64,000 nt of DNA, from contig DXMA01000006.1 in assembly GCA_019414445.1 (NCBI GenBank), positions 55,543-119,542 on the forward strand. Reading direction: 5' to 3'. Origin of the DNA: Collinsella sp. GTDB taxonomy: Bacteria > Actinomycetota > Coriobacteriia > Coriobacteriales > Coriobacteriaceae. A program made the translations under genes and the position numbers. This document shows, in pieces, positions 16,145 to 25,107 of the stretch; the stretch's first letter is position 1; each line of letters begins with the position of its first letter. The notes under the pieces are model-generated. The model did no database searches. It worked only from the letters and a program-made list of their open reading frames with translations, and was not told where the DNA came from.

Positions 16145-17662
16145 TTACACCAATTCGTGCATGAGATCACGGTTGCGTGCATACAATTCGTCAAAGATAT
16201 GACGACGCGACGCATATAGCTCGTGGGCATCCATATCGGGCACGATTGTTTGTGCAACGCCAAGGACTTGGGCGAGTTCATCCCATGATGCATAGGCGCC
16301 ACCTGCGAGAGCTGCCATGATGGCATCACCGAAGCATGCGCCCACCGTAACCTTGGCAACCGAGACCTCGCGCCCGCATACGTCGGCGATAGCCTGCATC
16401 CAAACTGGATTCTTGGTTCCACCTCCGACAAGCATAATGCGCCCAATTGGCAGTCCATGCTCTCGCTCGATAATGTCGACATGGGATGCAACGGTATACG
16501 CGACGCCTTCCAAGGCGGCGCGAACCATATGGGCTCGCGTATGCCTTCCGGTCAGGCCAAAGAAGACGCCACGTGCCTCGGGATCGTTGAGCGGAGTACG
16601 CTCCCCCGCAAAGTACGGCAGGCACAGGAGCCCATCGGCACCCGGCGCCACATCGGCGGCATCATGCGCCATGACCGAATATGCATCGGGGCCACCGTGG
16701 CCCTCGGCCTCCACGGCGTCGCGATACAGCTCTTGGCGCAGCCACGATGTGAGTGCACCCGCCGTATTGGTCCCCGCGCAGATCCCGTAAGTTCCGGGAA
16801 TGATAAACGTCCCTGGCCACAGGCGGGCATCATCGACCATATGATCAGCTAGGTAGATGAAATACGCCGTGCTCCCCAACTGAACCATCATATCGCCGGG
16901 ACGAAATACACCCGTCGAAATGGCCTCGGCACCAGAGTCGCCCGTTCCCACTAAGACAGGTGTCCCTGCCGCGAGCCCTGTCGCCTCAGCCGCGCGCTGC
17001 GTAATCACCCCGGCAATATCGGTAGCCGACATTACCTCCGCCATCTGGTCAGGCCGGCAGAAACGAGCACATTCCCGAGCATCAACCCTCCAAGTGTAGC
17101 GGTCGTATAGGGGAAGAAAATCCTCCGCCAAGTAACGGTCCACCGTAAAACGCCCCGTCAACTTTGCGCATAGAAACGATGATGCCGTCAGGAACTTCGC
17201 GGCACGTTCGTGCACCTCGGGCATATTCTCCTTAAACCATAAGATCTTAGGAGCAATATCTGATGAGCAGGGATCGTGCCCGAAAAGTTCGCGTGCGCGA
17301 CCTGACCCATATTCGGAAAGGAGCTCGTCAATCTGCGGCTTCGAACGTGCATCGACTCCATACAAAATCGCGGGCGCCAGCGCGTTGCACTCGGTATCGA
17401 CCGGCACACAGTCGCAACCCAATGCGGAAAGGCCCACGCATCCGATCTGCGCCGCGTTAACCCCCGATCGCATCACCAGCTCGCGCGACAAGCGGCAAAA
17501 ATCGCCCCACCAAACTGCCTCAGCATCATGCTGGTACCATCCATCACACGGGTTGTCCGTCTCATGTCCACAAGAGGCTTGGCAAACGATGTTGCATCGA
17601 TCATCGATTAAAACGCCTTTAGAGGCGCTTGTCCCAATATCAATACCCAGATAGAGCGCCAT
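16145..17662 (-). CDS. FGGY-family carbohydrate kinase (xylulokinase-like)
   Basis: The 505-residue kinase begins with the phosphate-1 motif YLGIDIGTSASKGVLID. It continues with the FGGY fold: GWYQHDAEAVWW, the VLVGTGDSGAEAISTGV hinge, and the C-terminal VGGGTKNPVWMQAIADV adenosine motif. The family phosphorylates sugars or polyols such as xylulose. It is the last gene of a long minus-strand cluster, six bases after the BtpA/SgcQ-like gene, so it should act on the sugar released by that pathway; the substrate is unknown. Confidence 0.85.
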   Translation of the reverse strand: MALYLGIDIGTSASKGVLIDDRCNIVCQASCGHETDNPCDGWYQHDAEAVWWGDFCRLSRELVMRSGVNAAQIGCVGLSALGCDCVPVDTECNALAPAILYGVDARSKPQIDELLSEYGSGRARELFGHDPCSSDIAPKILWFKENMPEVHERAAKFLTASSFLCAKLTGRFTVDRYLAEDFLPLYDRYTWRVDARECARFCRPDQMAEVMSATDIAGVITQRAAEATGLAAGTPVLVGTGDSGAEAISTGVFRPGDMMVQLGSTAYFIYLADHMVDDARLWPGTFIIPGTYGICAGTNTAGALTSWLRQELYRDAVEAEGHGGPDAYSVMAHDAADVAPGADGLLCLPYFAGERTPLNDPEARGVFFGLTGRHTRAHMVRAALEGVAYTVASHVDIIEREHGLPIGRIMLVGGGTKNPVWMQAIADVCGREVSVAKVTVGACFGDAIMAALAGGAYASWDELAQVLGVAQTIVPDMDAHELYASRRHIFDELYARNRDLMHELV

Positions 17663-17668
17663 AGGTGC

Positions 17669-18478
17669 CTACTCCCCTCGCGCCGTACGAGCGGCAGCCA
17701 TAAAACGAAACACCCGCTCAACATCAATCGGGGCATCCAGCTTTCCGTCGCGCTTTAAGCACGTGCCGACAAACGCGCCATCGTAGTGAGCAAATACGTC
17801 AGCCACGGTATTTTCGCGACAACCGGTGCCACATACCACGGGCACTTCGCCAACACGCTCGCGGACCTCGTCGGCAAGCTCGCCCGAAGCGCCACGACCG
17901 GCAGCCGAACCGCCGATGACCATCGCATCCGGTAGGCAATTAAAGAGAAGTGAATCGGCAATGTCCGCGGTCGTGCGGTCGTTGAGATAAACCTCGCCCT
18001 CGCTCGTGATGAAGTGAAAAAGCTTGAGGTCGTCCAAGCGCAGCGCCGCCTTGCGACGCATGGTGTGAGCGAAATCTCGGTTAATCAGCCCGAGATCACC
18101 GGCCCAGGCACCGCAAAAATTGCAGCGCGTGAACTGCGCGTCGACGGCCGCGCACAGCTCGATTGTGGCATCACCATCGTAAATTGCCTCAGCTCCCCAA
18201 GGAGTCGACAGATCATGGGACAGAGCCCCGATTACATAGCCCATCGATGCAAGGGTTGAGGGAGAAACATGCTGCTCATAGGGCATCGAGAGCTCATTGG
18301 TAATCAAAATGCCATCGACACCGCCCTGCTGCAACGCCTCGAGATCGCGCTTGGCGGCTTCCACGACCTGCGATACGCTTCCGCCCGGGTAATACAGCGG
18401 ATCGCCCGGCAGAGGACGCAGGTGCAGCATTCCGATAACCGGCTTTTCGTTCTTGAACATCGAAGTTAGAAACGACAT
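17669..18478 (-). CDS. BtpA/SgcQ family TIM-barrel protein
   Basis: The 269-residue protein matches the BtpA/SgcQ family (KPVIGMLHLRPLPGDP at the start, QQGGVDGILITNE, then the phosphate-site-like DAMVIGGSAAGRGA and VPVVCGTGCRENTV). BtpA affects photosystem I in cyanobacteria, while SgcQ occurs in sugar catabolic operons; the sugar setting fits here. The barrel-end motifs suggest a phosphosugar ligand. The start at 18478 is preferred because AAGGAG lies six bases before it; an earlier ATG overlaps that ribosome site. It lies between YjbQ and the FGGY kinase. Confidence 0.8.
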   Translation of the reverse strand: MSFLTSMFKNEKPVIGMLHLRPLPGDPLYYPGGSVSQVVEAAKRDLEALQQGGVDGILITNELSMPYEQHVSPSTLASMGYVIGALSHDLSTPWGAEAIYDGDATIELCAAVDAQFTRCNFCGAWAGDLGLINRDFAHTMRRKAALRLDDLKLFHFITSEGEVYLNDRTTADIADSLLFNCLPDAMVIGGSAAGRGASGELADEVRERVGEVPVVCGTGCRENTVADVFAHYDGAFVGTCLKRDGKLDAPIDVERVFRFMAAARTARGE

Positions 18479-18511
18479 AACGTACTCCTTCATAGGGTTA
18501 TTGCAGGGACG

Positions 18512-18940
18512 TTACTCCCCCAGCACCTCGACGTACACTTTTCGCTTCTGCGGACCGTCAAACTCCGCAAGATAGATGTTCTGGGCACTTCCGCACACGA
18601 TGTGGCCATCTTGGACGGGAAAGAAGCAACTGCTTCCACAAATCATGCTCTTGATATGCCCACAGGAGTTGTTACCGGTGGCTCCATAGCTCGGCAGGAA
18701 GTGTGCATGCGCATAGGGGGCATCGAGTGGGGCGATGCGATCAAGCGTCTCCATAAGATCCGTCTCCACGCAGGGCAGCCCCTCGTTTACCACGATTCCG
18801 CAGGTCGTATGCGACAAAATAATCGCCGCCAAGCCATTGGTCACCGAGCTGCGTTCGATGGCAGCGTGCACGTCCTCGGTAATATCGATGAACTGGTCCG
18901 GAGCAGTCGATAGATAGCTCAATGTCTCGAGCGTCACCAT
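18512..18940 (-). CDS. YjbQ/UPF0047 family protein
   Basis: The 142-residue protein matches the secondary thiamine-phosphate synthase YjbQ family (UPF0047): FIDITEDVHAAI, IILSHTTCGIVVNEG, and the C-terminal GSAQNIYLAEFDGPQKRKVYVEVLGE. E. coli YjbQ has weak thiamine phosphate synthase activity, but the true role is unclear. The start is ambiguous: an ATG at 18940 or a GTG at 18946 that overlaps the upstream stop. The tight spacing shows coupling to the amidohydrolase. Its place in a sugar operon suggests a job in phosphosugar metabolism. Confidence 0.85.
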   Translation of the reverse strand: MVTLETLSYLSTAPDQFIDITEDVHAAIERSSVTNGLAAIILSHTTCGIVVNEGLPCVETDLMETLDRIAPLDAPYAHAHFLPSYGATGNNSCGHIKSMICGSSCFFPVQDGHIVCGSAQNIYLAEFDGPQKRKVYVEVLGE

Positions 18941-18942
18941 GT

Positions 18943-19803
18943 TCACTCATCCCCTTCAAGAAAACGCAGGGCATTACCCCAGTAGAGCCTTTCTCGCGCA
19001 TCATCGCGCATGGGCACGGTATCGAGCGCCCTCTTGAGTTTGAATGCACGGAAGCGCGGCGTATTGCTGGCGAACATCACTTGGTGCGATAGCGCGCGCT
19101 CATACCACAGCGGCCCCATATCGACCGTGAAAAGACGCTGCATCATCTCCTCGGGCGAATCGATGTAAGTGATAGAGGTGTCCGCGTAGCAGTTGGGATA
19201 CTTGAGCAGCATCGCCACGGTCTCGCGCACCCAGGGCCAGCCAAAATGGGTCAAACTAAAACGCACATTTGGATGCGTTGCGATTGTGTGCTCAAATGCA
19301 AGCGGGTTACTGCGCGAGAGCTCTGCGCCCGGCTCCCAAGACATACCGGCATGGAAAACCACCGGCTTGTTATAGCGCTCGCACAGTTCGTAAAGCGGCT
19401 CGGCCACAGCATCATCGGGGGCAAAACCCTGCTTTGCAGGATGCAGGCAAAGCCCCTTTGCCCCCAACTCGGTAAAGGCGCGCTCCAATTCGTCTGCGGC
19501 ACCGCTCACCTGCGGGTCTACGCTCGCAAATCCCCACAGACGATCGGGATGTGCGGCAACCAGCATGGCAATCTGGTCATTGGTGCCAAAGTGCCCTCCG
19601 CATGCCGTGGTTACATCGAGCGGCATGAGCACGCTCTTCTGCACATCGCAGACGTCCATCTCGACTTGAAGCTCATCCCAATCCATGGGGCCCATATGCC
19701 CCATACCAAATTCTCGTGACCAAAAACCGAATCCATCAGGCTCATCACCCGGCGTACAGATCTCGCCGTAGAGCATAGGATGGACCAACATGTCGATAAC
19801 CAT
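18943..19803 (-). CDS. Amidohydrolase-related TIM-barrel protein
   Basis: The 286-residue protein resembles the Amidohydrolase 2 (ACMSD-like) family: DWDELQVEMDVCDVQKSVLMP, GFASVDPQVSGAADELER, KGLCLHPAKQGF, then PVVFHAGMSWEPG and RFSLTHFGWPW with the metal-side histidines. The N-terminal metal motif reads MLVHPML instead of the common DxHxH, so metal binding may differ. The start at 19803 has AAAGGAG six bases upstream. It lies between a PfkB kinase gene and yjbQ in the same operon. The hydrolysed bond is unknown. Confidence 0.75.
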   Translation of the reverse strand: MVIDMLVHPMLYGEICTPGDEPDGFGFWSREFGMGHMGPMDWDELQVEMDVCDVQKSVLMPLDVTTACGGHFGTNDQIAMLVAAHPDRLWGFASVDPQVSGAADELERAFTELGAKGLCLHPAKQGFAPDDAVAEPLYELCERYNKPVVFHAGMSWEPGAELSRSNPLAFEHTIATHPNVRFSLTHFGWPWVRETVAMLLKYPNCYADTSITYIDSPEEMMQRLFTVDMGPLWYERALSHQVMFASNTPRFRAFKLKRALDTVPMRDDARERLYWGNALRFLEGDE

Positions 19804-19830
19804 TTCGTACTCCTTTCCAGGCATTTGACC

Positions 19831-20631
19831 CTAGTACGGCTCAAACGAACCAATCACTCGGGACGACAGCTCAGCGCCCGCCTTCATACACGCCGGAATA
19901 TCAAGGCCATCGATCACGCCCTTGGTAAACCCGGCGATATACGAGTCGCCGGCACCCACGGTATTAACGACCTTCTCCGCCGGCACGATCCCGCACTCAT
20001 AGAAGCGCTCACCGTCATAGGCAATGCTTCCCTTCTCGCCAAGCGTGGCAACCGCAACGCGCGGCCCCAATTCCTGCGCGTGACGTACCCAGTCCCGCAG
20101 CTCCGGAGTGTCATCTTCAAACGACATAAATGCGTAGTCAACGTAGGGAAAATGATTCTCGCAGGCATATTCGGGATCCTGGCTGAACACCGAGAAGTCC
20201 ATAACCACCGTCTTGCCCGCATCATGCCACTCGGGCAGGAGGTCCAAACAATTGCCAAACAGGTCGGTATGAATGATGTCATGCTCTAGGATAAACGCCC
20301 GGTCATCTTCATTCGGACGATATGTCTCCATTACGCCATCGATTGCCTCGAGATGCACGCGATCGACGCCGTCTTTCAATGCCATGAGCATCACCGAGGT
20401 GTCGCCATCCTCCACCCGCAGATGAGAGATATCAAACCCCTCGGCGGCCAGCGCCTCTCTCATCTTGTCTCCGTACTCGTCCTTGCCGACAACCGACACG
20501 GCGGATACCGAAACGCCCATTCGTGCAAGATGGATACCCCAGTCAATGCCATTACCAGTCGGATAGAACACGCCGATGTTTTGATAGACGTCCGCACAGC
20601 AAAAACCAGCCGCACACGCTTTAATACCCAT
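19831..20631 (-). CDS. PfkB-family carbohydrate kinase (second of two)
   Basis: The 266-residue ribokinase-like enzyme has the PfkB signature VVNTVGAGDSYIAGFTKG, with the catalytic Asp, near residue 230, and an N-terminal NGIDWGIHLARMGV substrate loop. It lacks the usual N-terminal GG motif of ribokinases and is short, as in fructoselysine 6-kinase (FrlD). It resembles its neighbour at 20753-21616 and is probably a diverged duplicate. The start at 20631 is chosen for GGAG six bases upstream. A terminator-like hairpin precedes it. Confidence 0.8.
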   Translation of the reverse strand: MGIKACAAGFCCADVYQNIGVFYPTGNGIDWGIHLARMGVSVSAVSVVGKDEYGDKMREALAAEGFDISHLRVEDGDTSVMLMALKDGVDRVHLEAIDGVMETYRPNEDDRAFILEHDIIHTDLFGNCLDLLPEWHDAGKTVVMDFSVFSQDPEYACENHFPYVDYAFMSFEDDTPELRDWVRHAQELGPRVAVATLGEKGSIAYDGERFYECGIVPAEKVVNTVGAGDSYIAGFTKGVIDGLDIPACMKAGAELSSRVIGSFEPY

Positions 20632-20648
20632 GGTCTTCTCCAATGTTC

Positions 20649-20682
20649 AAAAGGGGACCCACCACATGGCGAGCCCCCTTTT
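20649..20682 (-). terminator. Intra-operon terminator-like hairpin between the two kinase genes
   Basis: AAAAGGGGACC (20649-20659) pairs with GGGGG-rich bases at 20673-20682. The minus-strand tail ends CCCCTTTT. It divides the cluster into an frl-like front and a YjbQ/BtpA/FGGY rear, so it may lower or separate expression of the rear genes. Confidence 0.5.
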
Positions 20683-20752
20683 CGCGTTTCGCTTATTGTT
20701 TTGCATCGGCTGTCCAAGGCCTCATAGCCAGACCGCCGTACGCTTTCTTAAG

Positions 20753-21616
20753 CTATTCGACGATTGGTGCTCCGTGGCCCCAAGAACCTTCCATGCCGCA
20801 CACGGTCGAGGCAAACCCGGCAGCAAAGTCGAGCGCGCGCTCGATGGCCTCGGCGCCACCCTCACCACGCTTGACGGAATCGAGATAGCACATCAAAAAC
20901 GAGGTGAGGAACGAGTCGCCCGCCCCCATGGTGTCCTTCATGTCCGTTACCGGTTTAGCCAGCTGGCGGTAATAACGCTCGCCGTCGTAAGCGATGCAGC
21001 CCTCGGCGCCCGCCGTAGCCGACACAAAACGCGGACCCAGATCCTTCACCCATGCCAGACGCTCGCGAATCTCGTCCTCACTCGCGGCATCCGCCGCACT
21101 AAAGAAAGCAAAATCGACATAGGGCGCAATCTGCTCGTAGTACTCGTCGGTGGAGTCGTCCGAAAAGTCAAAAGAGACCGTGACGCCCGCAGCCTTCAAC
21201 TTGGGCAGCTCGCGCTCGATGAAGCAATAGTTGCCCGAATGAACCACATCGAACTGCTTCATGTACGAAAGGTCAAAGCGATCGAGAACATAGCGCGCAT
21301 CGCCACGGATACCGCCCTCGTTGGAGCCGAGGAAGACACGGTCACCGTCAACGACGGTCACGCGAGCCGCTCCGTTCTCGCCAATCATCTGCTCGCACTT
21401 GTCAAGCTCGATACCCTCATCCGCGAGGCTTGCAATGACATGCTCGGCAGCGGCGTCATTGCCAAAAATGCCCATGTATGCAGAGCGTGCGGCACCGCAT
21501 TTCTTGGCATAAACGGCGAAGTTCACCGCATTGCCGCCGGGATACATGGTGTGGATATGCTCGTAGCGATCGACGACGTTGTCGCCAAATCCGAGCGCGT
21601 TAACGTTAAATGCCAT
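20753..21616 (-). CDS. PfkB-family kinase, fructoselysine 6-kinase-like
   Basis: The 287-residue kinase reads ALGFGDNVVDRY, then YPGGNAVNFAVYAKKCGA (sugar-binding GG loop) and DTMGAGDSFLTSFLMCYL (catalytic Asp). The short N-terminus and the NVVDRY...YPGGNAVN pattern resemble FrlD, which phosphorylates fructoselysine at O6. The next gene upstream is FrlB-like, so kinase and deglycase would act in sequence. The ATG at 21616 follows a GGGGCAAAGG stretch. Confidence 0.8.
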   Translation of the reverse strand: MAFNVNALGFGDNVVDRYEHIHTMYPGGNAVNFAVYAKKCGAARSAYMGIFGNDAAAEHVIASLADEGIELDKCEQMIGENGAARVTVVDGDRVFLGSNEGGIRGDARYVLDRFDLSYMKQFDVVHSGNYCFIERELPKLKAAGVTVSFDFSDDSTDEYYEQIAPYVDFAFFSAADAASEDEIRERLAWVKDLGPRFVSATAGAEGCIAYDGERYYRQLAKPVTDMKDTMGAGDSFLTSFLMCYLDSVKRGEGGAEAIERALDFAAGFASTVCGMEGSWGHGAPIVE

Positions 21617-21630
21617 GGCCTTTGCCCCTT

Positions 21631-22599
21631 CTAGTACTCGACAACACCCATATAGCGACGGAAATCGGGATCGTGATCAAACACCTTGCCGCGTGCAGCA
21701 CGCAGCTCGCAGTTCATGGCGTAGAACAGCACCGGGTCCAGATAGGCACGGACACTCGCCGGCACGGCTTCCATACCGTACTCCTTGGCATCGAGCACCA
21801 TCAGCGTATCGGTATGCGTCTTAAGGAACGCAAGGGCGCGCTCGTCCATAGCACGGCACTCGCTGGAGCCCATCTGCAGGAAGTAAAAAACGCCATCCTG
21901 AGTAGCCTCGAAGGGGCCGTGGAAGTACTCGGCAGAGTGGATGTAGCTGCAGTGCTGCCACTGCATCTCCATAAGAGAGCAGATAGCGAAACCGTAGGTC
22001 TGGCTAAAGTTGGGACCGCTGCCCAGAATGTAGAAGAACTCGTGCTCCTGGCAAAGCTTGGCAAAACGATCGCCTAGCTCGGCATTTACCTTCTCACGTG
22101 CCGGGGGAAGAATCTTATCCATCTCGGCGATACCGGCATACATATCGGCAAGATCGGCGTAGCCCTCCTGCTGATCGAGCAGCTCGGCCGCAAGCGACAG
22201 CGAAATGCCAGCGGGGACCTCGGCCTGCGGCACGCCCTCGCCCCACGGGTAGACCCACGTGGTCCACTTGCCGGAGTCAATCTTGGATCCAGCGTTGTCG
22301 GTCTGGGCGATCACCGTAGCGCCGGCAGCAAGGGCAATCTCGCAGCCCTCGACGACCTCGGGGGTGTTGCCACTGTGGCTGCAAGCAATGACCAGGGATT
22401 TCTCGCCCAAGCGGCGCGGGCGCATGATATCAAACTCGCGAGCCGTATAGATATACGAAGTGAAGGTGGTTGCCTCGCGCTGCAGAAGCTCATGAGCCGG
22501 GATCAAATCGATCATGGAGCCACCGCAAGCAATCCAGTAGACGCTGTCGAACTTGCCCTTCTCGGCAATTGCCTCTTTGATCAGATCGTGTGCGTTCAT
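21631..22599 (-). CDS. SIS-domain deglycase, fructoselysine-6-P deglycase (FrlB)-like
   Basis: The 322-residue protein has two SIS (phosphosugar isomerase) folds. The first contains VYWIACGGSMIDLIPAHELL and VIACSHSGNTPEVVEG with the phosphate-binding Ser-His-Ser-Gly-Asn. The second contains FFYILGSGPNFSQTYGFAIC and SAEYFHGPFEATQDG, the hallmark of the FrlB/GlmS-like subgroup. FrlB splits fructoselysine 6-phosphate into lysine and glucose 6-phosphate. It lies between the epimerase-like and kinase-like genes. The start at 22599 has AAAGGA upstream. The actual amine is not predictable. Confidence 0.82.
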   Translation of the reverse strand: MNAHDLIKEAIAEKGKFDSVYWIACGGSMIDLIPAHELLQREATTFTSYIYTAREFDIMRPRRLGEKSLVIACSHSGNTPEVVEGCEIALAAGATVIAQTDNAGSKIDSGKWTTWVYPWGEGVPQAEVPAGISLSLAAELLDQQEGYADLADMYAGIAEMDKILPPAREKVNAELGDRFAKLCQEHEFFYILGSGPNFSQTYGFAICSLMEMQWQHCSYIHSAEYFHGPFEATQDGVFYFLQMGSSECRAMDERALAFLKTHTDTLMVLDAKEYGMEAVPASVRAYLDPVLFYAMNCELRAARGKVFDHDPDFRRYMGVVEY

Positions 22600-22661
22600 A
22601 TCCAGTTCCTTTCTTGTTTGGTCCGCAATCAATGACGTTGGCTGCGTGGCCGATAGTTGTT

Positions 22662-23513
22662 TTAGTCAATCAGATATTTCTCGAATGCGGCCATGTTCTT
22701 GGCATCTGCCGCCGCCGGGTCATCGTAGTAACGCCCGTCCGTGATTTCCTGGCCCAGCATGCCATCGAAACCATGGGCATTAAGCGTGGCGACGAAGGCG
22801 TCCATATCGTGCTTGCCATCGCCCCACACCAGATGGTCATACGGGTCACCGTCGATAAAGTGCATCTCGTGAATTGCCCCATCACCAAAGGCGGCAAACC
22901 AGTCCTCGAGCGTCTCGCCCGCAACGCCCATCGCGGTTGTATCAACCATGGGCTGTAAGTACGGGCTCGCGACCTCGTCAATCATGCGCTTCGCATCGGA
23001 AACCGTCGTTACAAGGTTGCTCTCCTCGGGACGCAGGCTTTCCATCGTAAGCACCAGACCGTGCTCACCGGCATACTCCGCCAGAATGGACAAGTGCTCG
23101 CGGCTGCGCTTCCAGGCTTCCTCGCGGTCCTCGTCCCAGTCGCCCCAGCCCGAGTTGACGGACATACGGTCGCACCCAAGTACCTCGGCAAGCTCAATGC
23201 CGTGCTTAAAGTACGCCAGGCTGCGCTGTTCATGCAGCGGTTTGCGTGCGCAGTACTGCCAAGGATAGACAACATTCTCGGGGCACAGAGTACGATACCT
23301 AAGCCCACGGTCTGCAGCCTTTTTCGCCAGGACCTCAGCCTCAAAGTAGCCCGTGTGGTCGAGCGTCACATGCGGCTCCGCACACCACAGCTCAATGGAC
23401 TCAAAGCCCAAACGCTGCTGCACATCAAGGAAGTAATCGAGCGACCACATGATGTAGTGGATATTCATGCCCGCAATCTGTTCGCGGCGCAGCGTCGGTT
23501 TGGATTCAGACAT
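22662..23513 (-). CDS. Sugar-phosphate-isomerase/epimerase-like TIM barrel (FrlC-like)
   Basis: The 283-residue AP-endonuclease-2-fold protein matches FrlC-type epimerases, which interconvert psicoselysine and fructoselysine. Visible motifs are LGFESIELWCAEPHV, LCPENVVYPWQY, the ligand glutamate in VLTMESLRPEESNLV, PMVDTTAM, and IHEMHFIDGD with WGDGKHD. The E, D, H and E metal-site residues are retained. It starts two bases after the stop of the amidohydrolase gene, within one operon, and uses the GGAGG in that overlap. Confidence 0.8.
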   Translation of the reverse strand: MSESKPTLRREQIAGMNIHYIMWSLDYFLDVQQRLGFESIELWCAEPHVTLDHTGYFEAEVLAKKAADRGLRYRTLCPENVVYPWQYCARKPLHEQRSLAYFKHGIELAEVLGCDRMSVNSGWGDWDEDREEAWKRSREHLSILAEYAGEHGLVLTMESLRPEESNLVTTVSDAKRMIDEVASPYLQPMVDTTAMGVAGETLEDWFAAFGDGAIHEMHFIDGDPYDHLVWGDGKHDMDAFVATLNAHGFDGMLGQEITDGRYYDDPAAADAKNMAAFEKYLID

Positions 23514-23514
23514 C

Positions 23515-25098
23515 TTATGCCTCCTTATTTCGATCGAACACGATTTGTCCGTCCGACATCGTCATATCAACCGAAAGATCGCGTGCGTCGCGATAATCGA
23601 GGTCGAACACATCCCGATCGAGCACGCAGATATCGGCAAGCTTGCCGACCTCAAGCGTACCCAGTTCGTCTTCGCGCATCAGATCGTACGCGCCCCCGGC
23701 AGTCCAAGCACGCAAGAGCTCGACAAGCGTCAGCGCGTTGGCCTCATTCACGGGCAGTCCATCGTCGAAGTATCCACCGCACGCGCTGTAGATTGACTCG
23801 CCCAGGCTCGGAATCAGCAGTGGCAAATCCGTACCACAGCACACCGTGCATCCGGAATCTTCCATGCCGCGGCGATTCCAGCTGTGCATAAGTCGCGTCT
23901 CGCCAATTTGTCGACGCATCATCGACAGGCAATCCTCGCGCCGGTCCAGCGTCAAAATCTGCGGATAGACCTCGCAAATTCCACCTAACTTGCCAAACTC
24001 GACAAGATCGGTCGGATCAGAGTTCTCGAGATCGGTAATCGCATGGCGGCGAAGCAACCGTCCATGCTCGTCTCGAGGCAGCGAGGCATAGAGCGCCACG
24101 GTGCGACGAACGGCGCCATCGCCCTGGCAATGCAAGGAATATCGGAAGCCGTCAGCATCAATTGCGCGCAGCTCGTTCTCAATCAGATCCCACTCGGGCT
24201 CCTCGACAACCGTCTTGCCGGCAGCTCCCGCATCGGCCGTGTCCTCATAGGGGTCAATCATCTCGGCAAGCCCCGCCCATACGCCGCGATCGGTCATACG
24301 GTTGAAGCCAGAAAAACGAACGAACGGTCCCCGGAAGCGCTCTCGTGCCTCGCGAGCATACGACAGATTTGCACCGGCACCCACCGGCTGCGACATCATA
24401 GAGACGCGAACCGTCAGCTCGCCAGATTCTTCACGGCGAGCCATTTCGTCGGCAAAACCGTAGTAGTCATCAAACGCCATCTCCTTGATGGCGGTAACGC
24501 CGCGCTCGTTAAGCATGCTCATGTAGTCCGAATACCCCGCACGTACCTCGGGCAGCGCGAGGAAATCGCTCATCATGCGCCAGATCTTTTCGGCATAGCA
24601 CGCCTGGGGCGTGAAGCCGTATCGCACACTGGCGGCAGCATTGAGAACGCAGGTCTCCGCACCCGGTGTAAAGCAGACGACAGGGATATCGCCAAAACAA
24701 TCGTCAAACACAGCCGCCGTATTTGCGTTCTCGGCATCCGATGCCAACGTTTCGGGTAGGTTGTGGCCAAAAGCCGCCGCGCAATCCGGATGATCTTCTT
24801 TCCATGCACGCAAGAGCGACACGGCCTCTTTGGCATCAGCGATGCCGGACAGATCAGGCCCCAACGTCCGCAGCGCCCAGCCTGTATAGAAGGTATGCAC
24901 ATCGATCAGGCCAGGCATGACGGTGCGGTCGCCCAGGTCAACTACCTCGTCCGCCTGGGTCAAATACGAAGCTAGCTCACACTTGGTGCCAACAGCCTCA
25001 ATTCGATTGCCACGGACCGCTACGAAACCTTCAAACGGCAGGTCCCCCGTACCGGTAAAGACGCTCTTAGACGTCAGGACCGTCAAACGATCAGACAT
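23515..25098 (-). CDS. YtcJ-like amidohydrolase (Amidohydrolase 3) with altered metal motif
   Basis: The 527-residue protein has the amidohydrolase-3 layout: N-terminal beta-sandwich, VMPGLIDVHTFYTGWAL at residues 60-76, the later ligand strands YSLHCQGDGAV and RRHAITDLE, and the catalytic CCGTDLPLLIPS aspartate. The usual HxH pair after PGxxD is HTF here (His68, Phe70), so one metal ligand is missing. It may still act with one metal, or on an altered substrate. Expected chemistry is amide or carbamate hydrolysis. It is coupled to the transporter gene upstream (9 bases). AGGTGG precedes the ATG at 25098. Confidence 0.8.
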   Translation of the reverse strand: MSDRLTVLTSKSVFTGTGDLPFEGFVAVRGNRIEAVGTKCELASYLTQADEVVDLGDRTVMPGLIDVHTFYTGWALRTLGPDLSGIADAKEAVSLLRAWKEDHPDCAAAFGHNLPETLASDAENANTAAVFDDCFGDIPVVCFTPGAETCVLNAAASVRYGFTPQACYAEKIWRMMSDFLALPEVRAGYSDYMSMLNERGVTAIKEMAFDDYYGFADEMARREESGELTVRVSMMSQPVGAGANLSYAREARERFRGPFVRFSGFNRMTDRGVWAGLAEMIDPYEDTADAGAAGKTVVEEPEWDLIENELRAIDADGFRYSLHCQGDGAVRRTVALYASLPRDEHGRLLRRHAITDLENSDPTDLVEFGKLGGICEVYPQILTLDRREDCLSMMRRQIGETRLMHSWNRRGMEDSGCTVCCGTDLPLLIPSLGESIYSACGGYFDDGLPVNEANALTLVELLRAWTAGGAYDLMREDELGTLEVGKLADICVLDRDVFDLDYRDARDLSVDMTMSDGQIVFDRNKEA

Positions 25099-25107
25099 CA
25101 CAACCAC

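Noticed and set aside
18478..18493. Upstream ATG for the BtpA/SgcQ gene
   Set aside because: It overlaps the AAGGAG that serves the ATG at 18478.
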